Shown one piece after another: positions 21,005-31,649 of a stretch of 64,000 nt of DNA. Location of the stretch: NCBI GenBank assembly GCA_009761415.1, contig QUOL01000003.1, positions 496,001 through 560,000 on the forward strand. The letters run 5' to 3'. A program made the translations under genes and the position numbers. The notes below the pieces were generated by a model that was given only the letters and a program-made list of their open reading frames with translations, was not told the DNA's origin and made no database searches. The DNA is from Sarcomyxa edulis (taxonomy: Eukaryota; Basidiomycota; Agaricomycetes; Agaricales; Mycenaceae). Every line of letters starts with the position of its first letter. Position 1 is the stretch's first letter.

Positions 21005-21948
21005 ATGGGATTCAAAACAATCAGGCTGGAGTCTAGGTGAGTCACCATTGGTTTTTACTGTCCGTCCCTCTCACGAGCACAAGACAAACTCGTTTCGCGA
21101 TGCATTAGCTGACCTCAATTCCCCGCTGATGTTCTTTTGATGCCAGCACCTGTGTTGAACAAGATGCATAGATGATTTCCCATGTCATACTCGAAACTCA
21201 TCTTTTCGCTGCTTTTTTACCAGGCTCGGTCGACTGGATCTCTCTCACTCACTGATCGGCTTTCATTCTTCACCGCGGAGCCATAGGGCAATGCACTCGG
21301 CGAACACTGAAGTTGCTGTAGCTACTAGTCCTAGAATCTCCATTGTAGCCTCGGACGGTGCGGCGCCATTTCTAGCCCTTGACCCTGATTCTGGTCTAAT
21401 GGATCATGTCAACAGCCTTTTCGGGCTTTAGTATTCGCCTAGTTCTGAGAAGGAACTCCTTCTTGCAGGTGAAGCAGTTCTCAATGCCTGCAATTCGTTT
21501 CGCAAATATGGTTTTACATGGTCCGTACCCAGGCAATACACTCGAGCCTTCAAAATTATAACTGGCGGCCTACAGATTCAATGGAAATCAGTACCCGAAT
21601 TCGCCCTCGATATGGTTCCTCGAATGCTCTCGGTAATCGATTCGATACTCGCTAGTCCTCGCGTAAGTGACGCTGCCCTATCCGACAAAACCCACGGTGC
21701 ACTTTCCCTCCTAAAATCAGTTTTTTACTCCTTCTCCGACACTCTCTCTGACTCTGACTGCTACCTCTTCATTTAAGGTGCAACCACTCTTAGCTTCCTG
21801 TGAGCATGTGCTACGACCGACGTACCGGGTCAAATGTAAAAGTGTATCTCTCCGGAGCTTCGAAGCACGAATCCCATGCTGTGTCAGACCTGTGTTATGC
21901 TTCCTAGCGCTTTACTCGAAGAATATGACAGACAACACCTTGTTTTGA
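21005..21948 (+). pseudogene. Possible unknown gene with an in-frame stop
   Basis: One frame suggests exons at 21005-21036 (MGFKTIRLES plus a GTGAGT donor), 21224-21662 (acceptor TTTTTTACCAG, donor GTAAGT) and 21778-21948. The central exon reads well (KELLLAGEAVLNACNSFRKYGFTWSVPRQYTR), but a TAG at 21429-21431 interrupts it. Either a short intron ends at that CTTTAG, or the gene is broken. I do not recognise the product. It would diverge from the cysteinyl-tRNA synthetase gene, 265 bp from its upstream ATG. Confidence 0.3.
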
Positions 21949-22639
21949 GCCCTTGCGTGTATGGCGACTTGTGTTGTGGGCTTCTAATGGGAAGGTCCCT
22001 GTTCTAGAAAACAAGGAATTCTTCTGGGTCTCTCACATCCTGACAGCGACGACCGTGCCGACTCGAGAGCTCTAAACCCTTCAGCAGCACCATCGTGCCC
22101 GACGAATGCGGAGTGTACGCTAGCTGAAAGGACTCTTTCTTGGGTTATCGATGGTAGTACGGTACGCGATCTTATGCGAATTTCTTCCCCATACGTTCCG
22201 CCGGTTCCTTAACCTAACCCAACAAAATGGTTATGTCTTGTCTTGTCGTGTCGTGTCGTTTCCCTAAAACTCTATCCGTGGCGTTCTTGGGCGTTAAACC
22301 TTCTATTCATTGATATCATGCCGTGATATGAACAGCAACTCCATGGCCATCAGCCGTTGATTTGACTTGCCGGTGTGGGTCGCCTGTCCGCATAAGGAGT
22401 CCTCTTTGAGGTGAGTCAGATCCAATCACTGTTGCGTTGCTCATTTTCACGTTAAAGTTGTTGATGGATGCGATATAAATTTATACAATAACAAACCTTG
22501 TTGCCTATCTATCATTTTGATATATATAAGGACAGGCGCTCCGCTTGCTCTTACCCACTCGCCATCGCACATCTTTGTCTCAATCATCTACCCCCCATCA
22601 TATCTTGACTATTCCCTCCACACTTCAAATCGTTCCCCA
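21949..22639. other. Intergenic, promoter side of the first Gti1/Pac2 gene
   Basis: No gene seen. It contains a short TGTCT/CGTGT quasi-repeat at 22233-22260 and a TATA-like element at 22521-22530. Confidence 0.4.
22521..22530 (+). promoter_or_regulatory. TATA box of the first Gti1/Pac2 gene
   Basis: TATATATAAG lies 110 bp before the ATG at 22640 and is followed by a C/T-rich leader (CCCACTCGCCATCGC...), the usual basidiomycete promoter layout. Confidence 0.5.
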
Positions 22640-23801
22640 ATGCAACGACCTACCTGTACCGGAATTCGAGTCAGGTCTCCGTCAGATGCTCACATCATCT
22701 TCCACGCGGTCTCCTTGAACTTGCTGCCCATAGTCTCTCGCCGCCTCGACACTGAGGAAAGACGCGCCATATCCACCGGCTGCGTATACGTATGGGAGGA
22801 GAGGGGGCCGAATGCCGAAGCCACGGGGGTGAGTATCGAATCGATTACCTTTTTGCTATTCTCTCGCATGTGTACTAATAATGACCGATTTGTAAAGTTG
22901 GGAATAGAGCGTTGGACGGATTCAATTCGATGGGGGCCTAGCCGCGTGCGAGACGTGAGTGACCGTCCTTCCCAATTCCGCCGTGGGTCAAGACACTTTC
23001 GGCTGATTAATCCGCATAGGAATTCCTCTTCTATCACGAGAAAGAGCCTGAGCATCCTGGTGATATGGAAATGGGATCCGATTCAGACTCCACGTACGCC
23101 GTATACTCTTTCATCAACAACTCGAGTCTCATCTGTAATGATTCCACATTCAGATCACCATCCTTTTCACACTCCAGTCACAATCACTCGGGCTATCAGC
23201 GGGGCAACCTTGTCAAGCAAACTTATTCCGTCTTCGTGGAAACCCCAAGAGGACGGAGAAAGTGGCACCTCAGTGAGTCTCACGTTCTCGTTGCCAAGTC
23301 CGTATGTCTAAGTCTTGCGTTAAACCTAGTCGCCTACTTCACTCCTGACACTATCGACTATTTGGTCAGTGCCTTACTCGGGTTTGTTTCTTGATCTAAC
23401 TTTCTGTGTAACAGCGAACTATCGATGATATTCCCCAGCTCGTGTCTCTTCACGTACCTCCAGGAAAATATAAGAGCGCGCGTTCTGCGAAAGGCAGGCC
23501 TCGCGAGCAATCATCGTTCGATCCTTTCATCTCTCCAACCGGTGCTTCATATACGCCTTACTCATCGCAACCTCGATATGCTCCCTATTCCCTTGGTGGA
23601 AGCCCTGGTGCTTTGACGTCCTCCAGAACATCGCATTCTACCTGGGGGGACGTCCCTCACGTAAAAGCTCATTCCGAAATCACGTCTCACAAGGATGTGG
23701 AATATCTTGCGCCTTTGACATATCTTCAGAACATTCCTCCTCGTCGACGACACCCTTTAGACGATAAAGCCCTCAGTTCGTTTACGTGTGGACCTGTCTA
23801 G
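22640..23801 (+). CDS. Gti1/Pac2 (WOPR) family transcription regulator, copy A
   Basis: Exons 22640-22828, 22898-22954, 23020-23093, 23154-23272, 23330-23364 and 23415-23801 give 286 aa. The N-terminus is a WOPR box part 1: GIRVRSPSDAHIIFHAV, LLPIVSRRLD, GCVYVWEERGPNAEATG, then IERWTDSIRWGPSRVRDEF. Part 2 follows with LVKQTYSVFVETPRGRRKWHL and AYFTPDTIDYL. The C-terminal 130 residues are Ser/Pro/Tyr-rich and end RRHPLDDKALSSF. The WOPR family (Gti1, Pac2, Wor1, Ryp1) binds DNA and controls nutrient response, sexual differentiation or dimorphism in fungi. Its target here is unknown. Copy B, 1.8 kb downstream on the same strand, is a paralogue with the same C-terminal PLDEKTLRSL-type motif and a much longer tail. 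Confidence 0.9.
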
Positions 23802-25601
23802 ATTCCTTCGCGTCCTCTTTTCTTCCTCCCTGTTCTCTACCGCCAGCTATGCTTTCGAACACCCGTAGTCGATGCTTTCTTACTACCTAAAAACAATGAA
23901 CCTGTAACTTTATATTCGTCAACTCTGTATCAGAAATACAATCATTTCACTACTACCGAGAGCGATGACGACAGCGAATAGAGACTGTCTGGGTATGATG
24001 TTATGTGCGAAAAAGCTGTATGGGGTCGACTCAGTGGCGAAGGGTCAGCTGAACGCGGTCATGCAGGGAGAAACTTAGTATATATAACTAGCGCGGGGTC
24101 ACCACATCAAGAGCTTGTTTTACCTTCGTAGTCTCCATAAGGCAGTGATGAAACTCGCACTGGTGGGGAGCGCCTGACATGATTAGAAGACCATGGTTGC
24201 CACTTACACCACGAATATCGTCAGACCTTGGTAGTGGAGGTGTCTTGAGTCCCCACGAAGGCAACGGACCTACCAAAAGTAAAGCTCATTTGAAAGCCTG
24301 AACGAGACAGATTAGTGTGATCTGAAAAGTCCATCGAGAAATGCAAAATATCGTTCACATATCGGCTGGCCAGGTGCATCGACGTTGATCTGACCGTAAG
24401 GAAAAGCTAGACTCGTCCTTTTCACCGCGCACCGAATCATAGAGTTCTTCGTTGACCAGAAAGAGCAAGTCGACCCTGAAACAACAAAAAAACACATCGC
24501 TACGTGGTCGTTGTACCGAAGCGAATTGGAGCCTTGATGCGCGCGCCGTAGCGCGTGTATCCTAGCCCCGAGACGGAATTGAGAGGTTTAATTGCTTGAG
24601 GTCGGGCTTTGAACGATTGCTAATCGCGATATGAGGAGATAAGGAGTATAGCTCTAGTATCCCTATCAGCGTTGTGTTACCGGACTCTCTCTGAGTAGGC
24701 CAGATCAGTTACCATCAACTCGCCAAGGCACTCTCGCTTTACGCCGTGAAATTCCGGCGGCACGGTCCTCTAACCTGATCATGAAGAAGACGTCCTCAAC
24801 GATGGACCCGGGCCCCATCCTGGTAAAAAATGGACATAAAAACATTTCCGATCAACTGAAAGGTCGATGAGAGAAAGAAGAAGAAGAGAGGCAACATATA
24901 GATCTTCAAATTCTCGTTTCGGCAGTTTGGGCGCAAAAGTCCGGATGAGAATCGTCAACACGCAGCATCAGACTGTTCTCATCGTGTAAAAAATACGATC
25001 TTTATCCCAAGAGACATTTTTAGGCTGCTTCGCCTCTTCGAGGGACTTGGAAGTCCACCGACTCGGTTAGATTCCAACTTGTAAGTCAGCGACATTGATT
25101 CCAATCGAACATACCTGACTGATTCTCACCGAAATTCCAATTTCCGCCGGACTAAACCTAAAGGAAAGAGCCCTCAAACCTAAAGTGTAAGCGCTGGGTA
25201 AGGCAGCAGATATATCCATGTCAGGCTAGAGACCTATACTGCGTAAATTCCGTCAACCTGAGGTCGAGTATGCCAGCTCGAGCCGAATTCTACAGAATGC
25301 CAGGGATTGACAGAACTGACTGAAGATCCTGAAGGATTTAAATATTTTGGGTTGTTTAGGTTCTTAGAGTTCCTGGGGAAATCGAGATTAGCCAGATCCC
25401 TGGGCCTTTTTCCAATTGTTATGAGGAAGGAAGGAGGTATATTTTATGTAACGTCAGAAACGGCCTAATTAATTCTCCAGTCCTTTCCTAGGTATTTCGA
25501 GCAGGCTTATCACCACTATCCTGCTCGTTTCCACTATACTCACATCTATCTGACTTCTTCCTCCACACAGAAGAACAACTGTATCCCAAGTCGCATATGT
25601 C
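23802..25601. other. Intergenic between the two Gti1/Pac2 paralogues
   Basis: 1.8 kb without a supportable gene. The open frames are short and lack splice support. The last 160 bases resemble a promoter and leader, with a C/T-rich tract before the ATG at 25602. No repeat or RNA gene is evident. Confidence 0.45.
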
Positions 25602-27385
25602 ATGCAGCACATGCAGCAGCCTACTTGCAGGAATATTCGTATTCGATCCATCACAGATGCTCACAAAATATTTCTCGCCATTCAGAAAGGGATTCTAAAG
25701 ATGGTGACGAGACGGCTAGACACGGATGAGAGACAAGCTTTATGTTCAGGCTGTGTATATGCTTGGGAAGAGAGAGGACCGCATACCGAAGTCACAGGAC
25801 TTGGTATCGAACGCTTCACCGAAGGTAAGACTTCAATCTAGTCATGATCAAGTGTGCGTGAAATGATTTGTTCATCCAGGTAAAAAATGGTCTCCAAGTC
25901 GGTGCGTCGATACATCATTTCTTGTTATATCTCTGAGTCTCAATATCTGCGTGATGATGCGACATCAGTGTTCGGGATGTGAGTGTTGTGCCTGTCGTCG
26001 AACAAACTTTTGACTGATTACCCTTACTCAGGAATTCTTGTTTTACTATCAACAGTATACGCCTCCTACGGATGCTGGACAGTCCGGGTTAGTGTCTACT
26101 TTCTGACGTTCTGAATAGTGTGTTTATATATCGTTCAAGCAATCCTCCCGAGATCCCTCGCGATTGGTCACAACAAGCGCTGGTCAAGCAAACGTATTCA
26201 GTGTGGGTTGAGACAGAACGAGGTCCAAGGAAATGGCATTTGACTGCCTATTTCACTCAGGCTAGTGTGGACTACTTGGACACTATTGATCGTATCCCAG
26301 GCGTTGGTGAACTGATAGTGCCAGATGGCCTTTTTAAATCCACACGCGTCCCTAAGCGTAAGCCCGACGAACAGCAAAGCTCGAAACGGACGGTTCCTAG
26401 TCCTGTGAAACCACCACCACCTTCGACCAATCGAACTTATGCACCTTACCCTCCAACTGACAATTCTCCCCCCGCCGCCGGTCCATCAATGGAGATGTTC
26501 CAACCATATCAACCCTCCCCTCCCTCTCTGAACGGATACTACCAATCCATCCCGTCCCCACCATCTCATCAATATCTGCCCTCTCCGTTGCCCTATTATC
26601 CTCACTCGTCGAGCCATACTGACGCTTACTTCTCTCACCAGCCCTTCGGCGGACTCGTACAATCACAGAACTACCCGGACTATCGTCGTCCAATGGACAT
26701 GAGCCAGTCTGTAGTAGGATATGCATCTCCCTCTGAAGCAGAGGACAGCCGACAGCGTGTGCAGTATGCATCTGCTAACCCAGAGACGATATCATTTCCC
26801 CCTGAAAACTCGTACCCAAGCTCTTCCTCCATGTCATTTACACACGGGCCATATCACAGTGATCCGAGTCGTTCCCCATCACAGTCTTTGTGGTATGGGT
26901 CTCTTACTGCTCCAAACAACGCCTTACCCGGCGCAGGACAAAATCCTTTCCCCCACTCCTCTCTTTCTCCCGTCCCGTCACCATATGTGCAATCGCACCA
27001 GACCTATTATCCCTCTTCTCCTCCGTCTCTATCCTATTATCCTCAGCCTATCCATAATTATTCGGACAGCGCTGGTGTCAGTGTCAGTCCCACTTATAAT
27101 GCTAATCTTCGCCCCTCACAATCTCCTCCCCACCTCGATTACCAGGACTCTCCGTCCATCGTATCCAACGCTTCGTCGTCTTCGCCTCTATTTCTTTCCA
27201 TACCCCCACTTCAACTCCCCGAAAATACTATCGGCGTCTATGAGAATGACACCGTCTCTGATTCAGATAGCACCGGTGACGGAGCCGCGGGCCTTGCGCC
27301 CATTTCATCACTCCTTCGCGCCCAGCGGTATCCTCGTGACCCTTTAGATGAGAAGACGCTGCGATCCCTTCGACCTGATACTTGA
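25602..27385 (+). CDS. Gti1/Pac2 (WOPR) family transcription regulator, copy B
   Basis: Exons 25602-25824, 25880-25901, 25969-25978, 26032-26087 and 26140-27385 give 518 aa. WOPR box part 1 reads IRIRSITDAHKIFLAI, MVTRRLDTDERQAL, GCVYAWEERGPHTEVTGLGIERFTEGKKWSPSRVRDEF. Part 2 reads LVKQTYSVWVETERGPRKWHLTAYF. About 370 residues of Pro/Ser/Tyr-rich low-complexity sequence follow, probably an activation or condensate-forming region, ending DPLDEKTLRSLRPDT. Two consecutive micro-exons of 22 and 10 nt encode GKKWSPSR and VRD. In copy A this segment is one exon, so copy B gained an intron or copy A lost one. There is an alternative ATG at 25611. Identity between the copies is clear in the DNA-binding part and low in the tails, so the duplication is old. 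Confidence 0.9.
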
Positions 27386-27834
27386 AGTCGATCATAGCGA
27401 ACAACTGGATCAAAACATGCCATCCCTTGGGACAAGACGGACACATATGCGCCGATACTCTCTTCCTCCCGTTATTTCTGATTGTGTGCATATCCTTTTC
27501 ACTATAACCCCACCGTTATCGACTATTTTTTCCCGTACGAGATATGCTACACAGTACTGACAGACGTTTGTTATCCACCTACTCGCTTTGGTATATGTGT
27601 ACCCGCTACTTTGGAGATGTTTTTGTATTTTGTATCCATAGCTTTCTCAATTAATACTGGACGTCGTTCGTCTTTTTGCCTCGTCACTGAAGTTTGTCAT
27701 TTGAAATCATTAGACACAGATTGAGATTTGAGATCGAAAATGAGGAGATAGTGGTCAAGGCAATTTAGACCCAGTAAACTATACTCCACCGCTAGAAGGA
27801 ACCGGATAAAAACCATCAGATACTTAGTCGTACC
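27386..27834. other. 3' UTRs between convergent genes
   Basis: 450 bases between the stop of Gti1/Pac2 copy B and the stop of the minus-strand hypothetical gene. AT-rich, with no gene seen. Confidence 0.4.
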
Positions 27835-28880
27835 TTAGTACTGGTCCGGATTAAAGCCTGCAAAGGGTATAGTTTGGACGGTTGAAGGCGAGGAACAAGG
27901 CCCGAAAACGTCGGTCCACATCTGTGTGTAATATTCAGAGGGAAGAGGCAATAGCGAATCGACTACCTTACGCGGCTCATTTGGTCGATGTATACGTTGA
28001 AGCTGAAACCTCGATGGATGATCAATTTTGAGAATGCTGGTGATATCAAGTCCATGCGCACCGTGGTCTCGTGGAAATAGCAGGGAATTGTCCCAGGGTA
28101 CATACCGCTTGAGGCACCCGACATTGAGAATGTGGGATTTTGAGGTTGGCCCTGATGATATGACGAGAAATTGAAGTTGCTCGTAGGTGACGGCTAGCAT
28201 AAGAGAGATAACACACTATCAGTCTCCTAAGAAAGAAGACGCGAATCGAAGCTAGAGAAGCGCATCTCCAGCCGCCAGGCTATATGTACGCCAGCTATCT
28301 CGCACTCGCAGTAAGGGACCCGAAGATAAGACGTTTGAACAAGGAACGACCTGAGGCTCAAAATCGCGACTGATACACTTCCTTCGCATGGAAGCACGAT
28401 AGACGCATGGAGGATTTTGACTGGATTATTTTCCCATGAACTTTCCAACGGGCCGAGAAACTTCACCCTTGTGATGATGACTGCGGTAGACTGTGGAAGT
28501 GGGAACACATGATCCTGGCACATGTTGGTGTCAGAGTCTATGTGGATGAGTAGTGGTCATTTAGATTCAGAGGCTTTCAAACCAAACAAAGCATACTTGC
28601 CGGTCAGCAGAGTAGAAACAGTTCTACTTTGGTTCTGCTACACCGAAGGTGGACCAAACGAGAAACCTGGACCTCGCGACTCGGAGCAAGATCTAGAATG
28701 TCGTCTCCGACAAGGAAACTTGATACAACAAGCGACTGGGAACCAGAAGTGCAGCGGCCTACAAAGAGTTAGAATGTTCAATATTCACAGACTGAGCACT
28801 ATCAGCAAACCATCAAGATCACAAAAATGCCTGATCAATTATGGGTATTCAAGAATATACAAATTGTACAAGGGCTTGCA
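27835..28880 (-). CDS. Uncharacterised basidiomycete protein, multi-exon
   Basis: Coding sense is on the minus strand. The last exon is probably 28197-27835 (VTYEQLQFLVISSGPTSKSH, GCLKRYVPWDNS, HGAHGLDITSILKIDHPSRF, RKVVDSLLPLPSEYYTQMW). It is joined by an intron of about 50 nt to an exon within 28523-28212 (ILHASIVLPCEGSVSVAILS, YLRVPYCECEIAGVHIAWR). An earlier exon near 28760-28640 reads VVSSFLVGDDILDLAPSREV. This looks like a family of predicted mushroom proteins with a C-terminal block resembling TYSSVDFVVL...DNGVHGVDL...RKVPDSLMPLP, known to me only as hypothetical. The 5' end and exact joins are unsure and I could not fix a start codon. No membrane segment or catalytic motif is visible. 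Confidence 0.5.
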
Positions 28881-28940
28881 TGATCAAGAGCTGATATAGA
28901 CATGATAAATCAGATCGGGACGAGTCACCTTGAGACAAAC

Positions 28941-29889
28941 TCACCGTGACTTCACATCTCTGTTTAAGTGAATCCTGACAGCCAAATAGACAGGAACTGC
29001 AGCCGACATCCCGCAAATGACCATAGGGAGGGCGTCAATGGGGCCACCCATGGCCACAGATTGTGCAAGAGCAAAAGCTGACCCGGGAGCCACCGTTCCC
29101 CAGTAGAGGACTGAATCGTTGATGCGAGTGTGCCTACGTAGTGTGAAGTGTTACTGTTCAGGCTTACTTAACAATCAAAGCTTGGTGAAACATACCGTGA
29201 ACGGGCCCGAGTGCTGAAAACCCAATCAGGTTGAGAGCCAGTCCAGCTCCGAGAGGCAATACTGCAGTAGCAGCTAGAATGCGGCGCCACCTGCTGCAAG
29301 CGGAATGGCTTCGCGTTCCACCCTCTTCCAATCAACATCAGCCATAAAGCCAGCGATTGTCTTGTCCAATTGGGAACTCCTTATAGCGTTCAAGGCGGCG
29401 CTGGTGTACGGAGCGGCACATGCGATAGCCGGGATGATCATCTGCCTTTTTGAATTCGCGAGGGCAGACAAAACGGCGTTGGTATGCGGAGCAGCATTTG
29501 CTGCAAGGGTTTTCGCGGCTGGAATGATATTCCTATCGATCGACGCCTTGAATTCGTCACGTGAGACCACTGTGGCAGTAAGAACGCTGGATGCAGACCG
29601 GGCGACAAAGGGAGTGGTAAGGTTTATTAGATCGGTGGCGCTCTTAGAGACTAGCGCTGCAGAGGATTCGACACCGTTCGCTGCTTGTGCGGCAAGTGGA
29701 GCGACGTTCTTCTCAACGGTCGCTGCGCCCGACGCCAGCGCAGATCCAAGAGCAGACACAACGCCTGCCGTCTGCCGCTCAATAGAGTCCTTGTGTCAAC
29801 TAAAGACAATCAAGTATGTCAGATGGAACAATGATGAGAGAGAGCACATCGGTACATGTAGTAGCTGACACGGAATCACACTTACCCAT
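28941..29889 (-). pseudogene. ISG12/IFI6-like gene with apparent frameshifts
   Basis: It starts with an ATGG mini-exon (29889-29886, donor GTAAGT). Exon 2 from 29764 encodes a 160-residue Ala-rich amphipathic region (VVSALGSALASGAATVEKN...) before the ISG12 part. The membrane core AVLPLGAGLALNLIGFSALGPV is in a different frame: the Ala-rich frame meets TAG at 29274 exactly where the core should begin. A 29-nt intron would join the frames but is implausibly short. A second shift near 29100 separates GTLASTIQSS from TVAPGSAFALAQSVAMGG. The end is at 28941. Two shifts in one gene suggest decay, though base errors cannot be excluded. The long Ala-rich N-terminal extension is unusual for this family. 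Confidence 0.55.
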
Positions 29890-30457
29890 GACGCTCAGAA
29901 TTCCTTCAATACACGAGTAGAATAGCAGTGACCTCTGGCTATAGGACTGTTGACGCTGAAGACGAAATTGAGCTGGAGAGCGCTCAGCGCTGTCCAGATT
30001 ATATACGGCGTACCAACCAAACACACCAAACATCCACGATAAGCCAACGTTAAGCGCTCAAAGCCTGTTACAATTGTTGCAATGATGAGTTCGCCTGTGC
30101 TAGTAGTGCCGACGACGGAACAACCCCAATGGTTGTTGTTGTTCCATTGCTGTTCGTCATTCTGCATACAAGGAACCTTCTGGGCGTTTTCTAGGACATC
30201 GAGATTTGACAGTCTAAGATCCGGGCAAGGCGCATATATATATGGCCTTCTACACGTGTAGGGAGGTACACAAGTGCAAATGAAATTAGACGTCTGTGAT
30301 ATGTTCGTATCCAACATGCAGGGAAGGTTCAAAAAGGGTTCCCTGCAACAAAACATGGTTCAGAAGACGAAATGTAATGAAATCAATGCCTTACGATGCA
30401 ATCCAACCTTCGACCTTTCTTCTCGTAATTCTTCCAGCGGTTGACTGTGGTCTAGGA

Positions 30458-30921
30458 TTAGAACCTCGGAATATGAGAGATGAACTCGTGACAGTACCGT
30501 CTCGTTCTTCGGATGGCAAAATACGTTTGTGCAACTACACTTGCAACGATGCAAGCAGCCAATATCAAACTTCCACCCATCACCACAGCGGGGGCAATTA
30601 CAACGCCAACACCGGCACCTTGGAGAGCCATAGCACCTGCACAAGTTTGAACCTGAGGCTTCTTCCGGGTAATCGCACGACATACCACTGGCGCCAGTCA
30701 CTGGGAGAATAGATGTATACCCAGTCAAGCTCAAAATGGGAGCAGCAACAAGGGGAAACGCAATGACCCCAATAACTCCGAGGGTGTCAGCGTGTCCCCA
30801 AGGTGCAGGTGCTTGACGGTGATGCTCGTGTGATCGAACGCCTACGAATATGGGTCAGTGGGAGATATACTACGAGTGCAAGGTCTGATCAGATTCAGCC
30901 AAGCTGTTCGCACTCACCCAT
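30458..30921 (-). CDS. ISG12/IFI6-like small membrane protein, divergent copy
   Basis: Exons 30921-30918, 30841-30686 and 30636-30458 give 112 aa. The first exon is only ATGG before a GTGAGT donor, as in the neighbouring copy at 29.9 kb. A His-rich N-terminus (RSHEHHRQAPAPW) precedes two hydrophobic segments (GVIGVIAFPLVAAPILSL and GVVIAPAVVMGGSLILAACI) around a family-like turn SLTGYTSILPVTGASGAMAL, then a basic tail RRTRRYCHEF. Compared with classic ISG12 domains the Gly pattern is reduced, so membership rests on exon structure, position and topology. A role in organelle membranes is inference from animal relatives. Confidence 0.6.
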
Positions 30922-31649
30922 TGTGATGCCCAATATGCAGTAAGCAGCAGAGAGACGGTATTGACGTTAAGTCAAAGTACGAGCTCTGCGAACAAGATAA
31001 CCTTTAGATGCGCTTGCTTGTTATGATATGGTAAGTACGCACGTTGCTTCTATTAATGTTATCGTGGAATAGCTTCTGAAGGTTCAAAATGATCATAGTG
31101 GGGGTACTAGAAGGACCGAAACAGGACGAGTGAGCCCTACTGCTCAGTCGGAGTTCGGGCGAACCTGTGTAAATAGCATGCTCAAGAACAGAAAGCTTGA
31201 GCTTGACATATAAGATACGCGTACCTCTGCGTTGATTATCGATTACAACATGCACGATAAGCATGTCCAAATTCCTGAGCAAAGTCTTTCTGCTGTATGA
31301 CAAATGCCATCATTCGCCGTGTTCAGAATATATGATCGCCATCGTTGTAGCATCGGATTGAACGGTTTTCGAGTCTTTCAAGATCGCGGAGTACCGAAAC
31401 GCCTGATCATAGCAACGCGGTATGATTGTTGATGCTTTTTTGGCTTTCTGAATACGAAGTGTCCGGATTCCAGGGACCAGAAGGTACAGACGTCGGGATA
31501 ACAGCTTCAAGCTGGAGTTGAGCTGGAGTCAGAGCGAGTCCCGGCAACGTCCGGATTCGAGCGAGGCCCTCAGTAATTTACATGCACAAGCAGGCTTGCA
31601 TAGCCACTTGACCCGGGAGCAAACGCACTTCGTCTCAACTTCAAGTTGA
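30922..31649. other. Intergenic, no gene seen
   Basis: About 730 bases between divergent transcription units. The open frames (31004-31303 and 31310-31510, minus) are short and featureless. Confidence 0.4.

Noticed and set aside
22205..22260. TTAACCTAACCC and TGTCTTGTCGTG repeats suggesting an interstitial telomere or microsatellite
   Set aside because: Only one imperfect telomere-like unit, and the following repeat has too few and irregular units.
29895..30356. 153-aa minus-strand frame between the ISG12-like loci
   Set aside because: No recognisable domain, and the sequence is Cys/Ile-rich without coding character or splice support.
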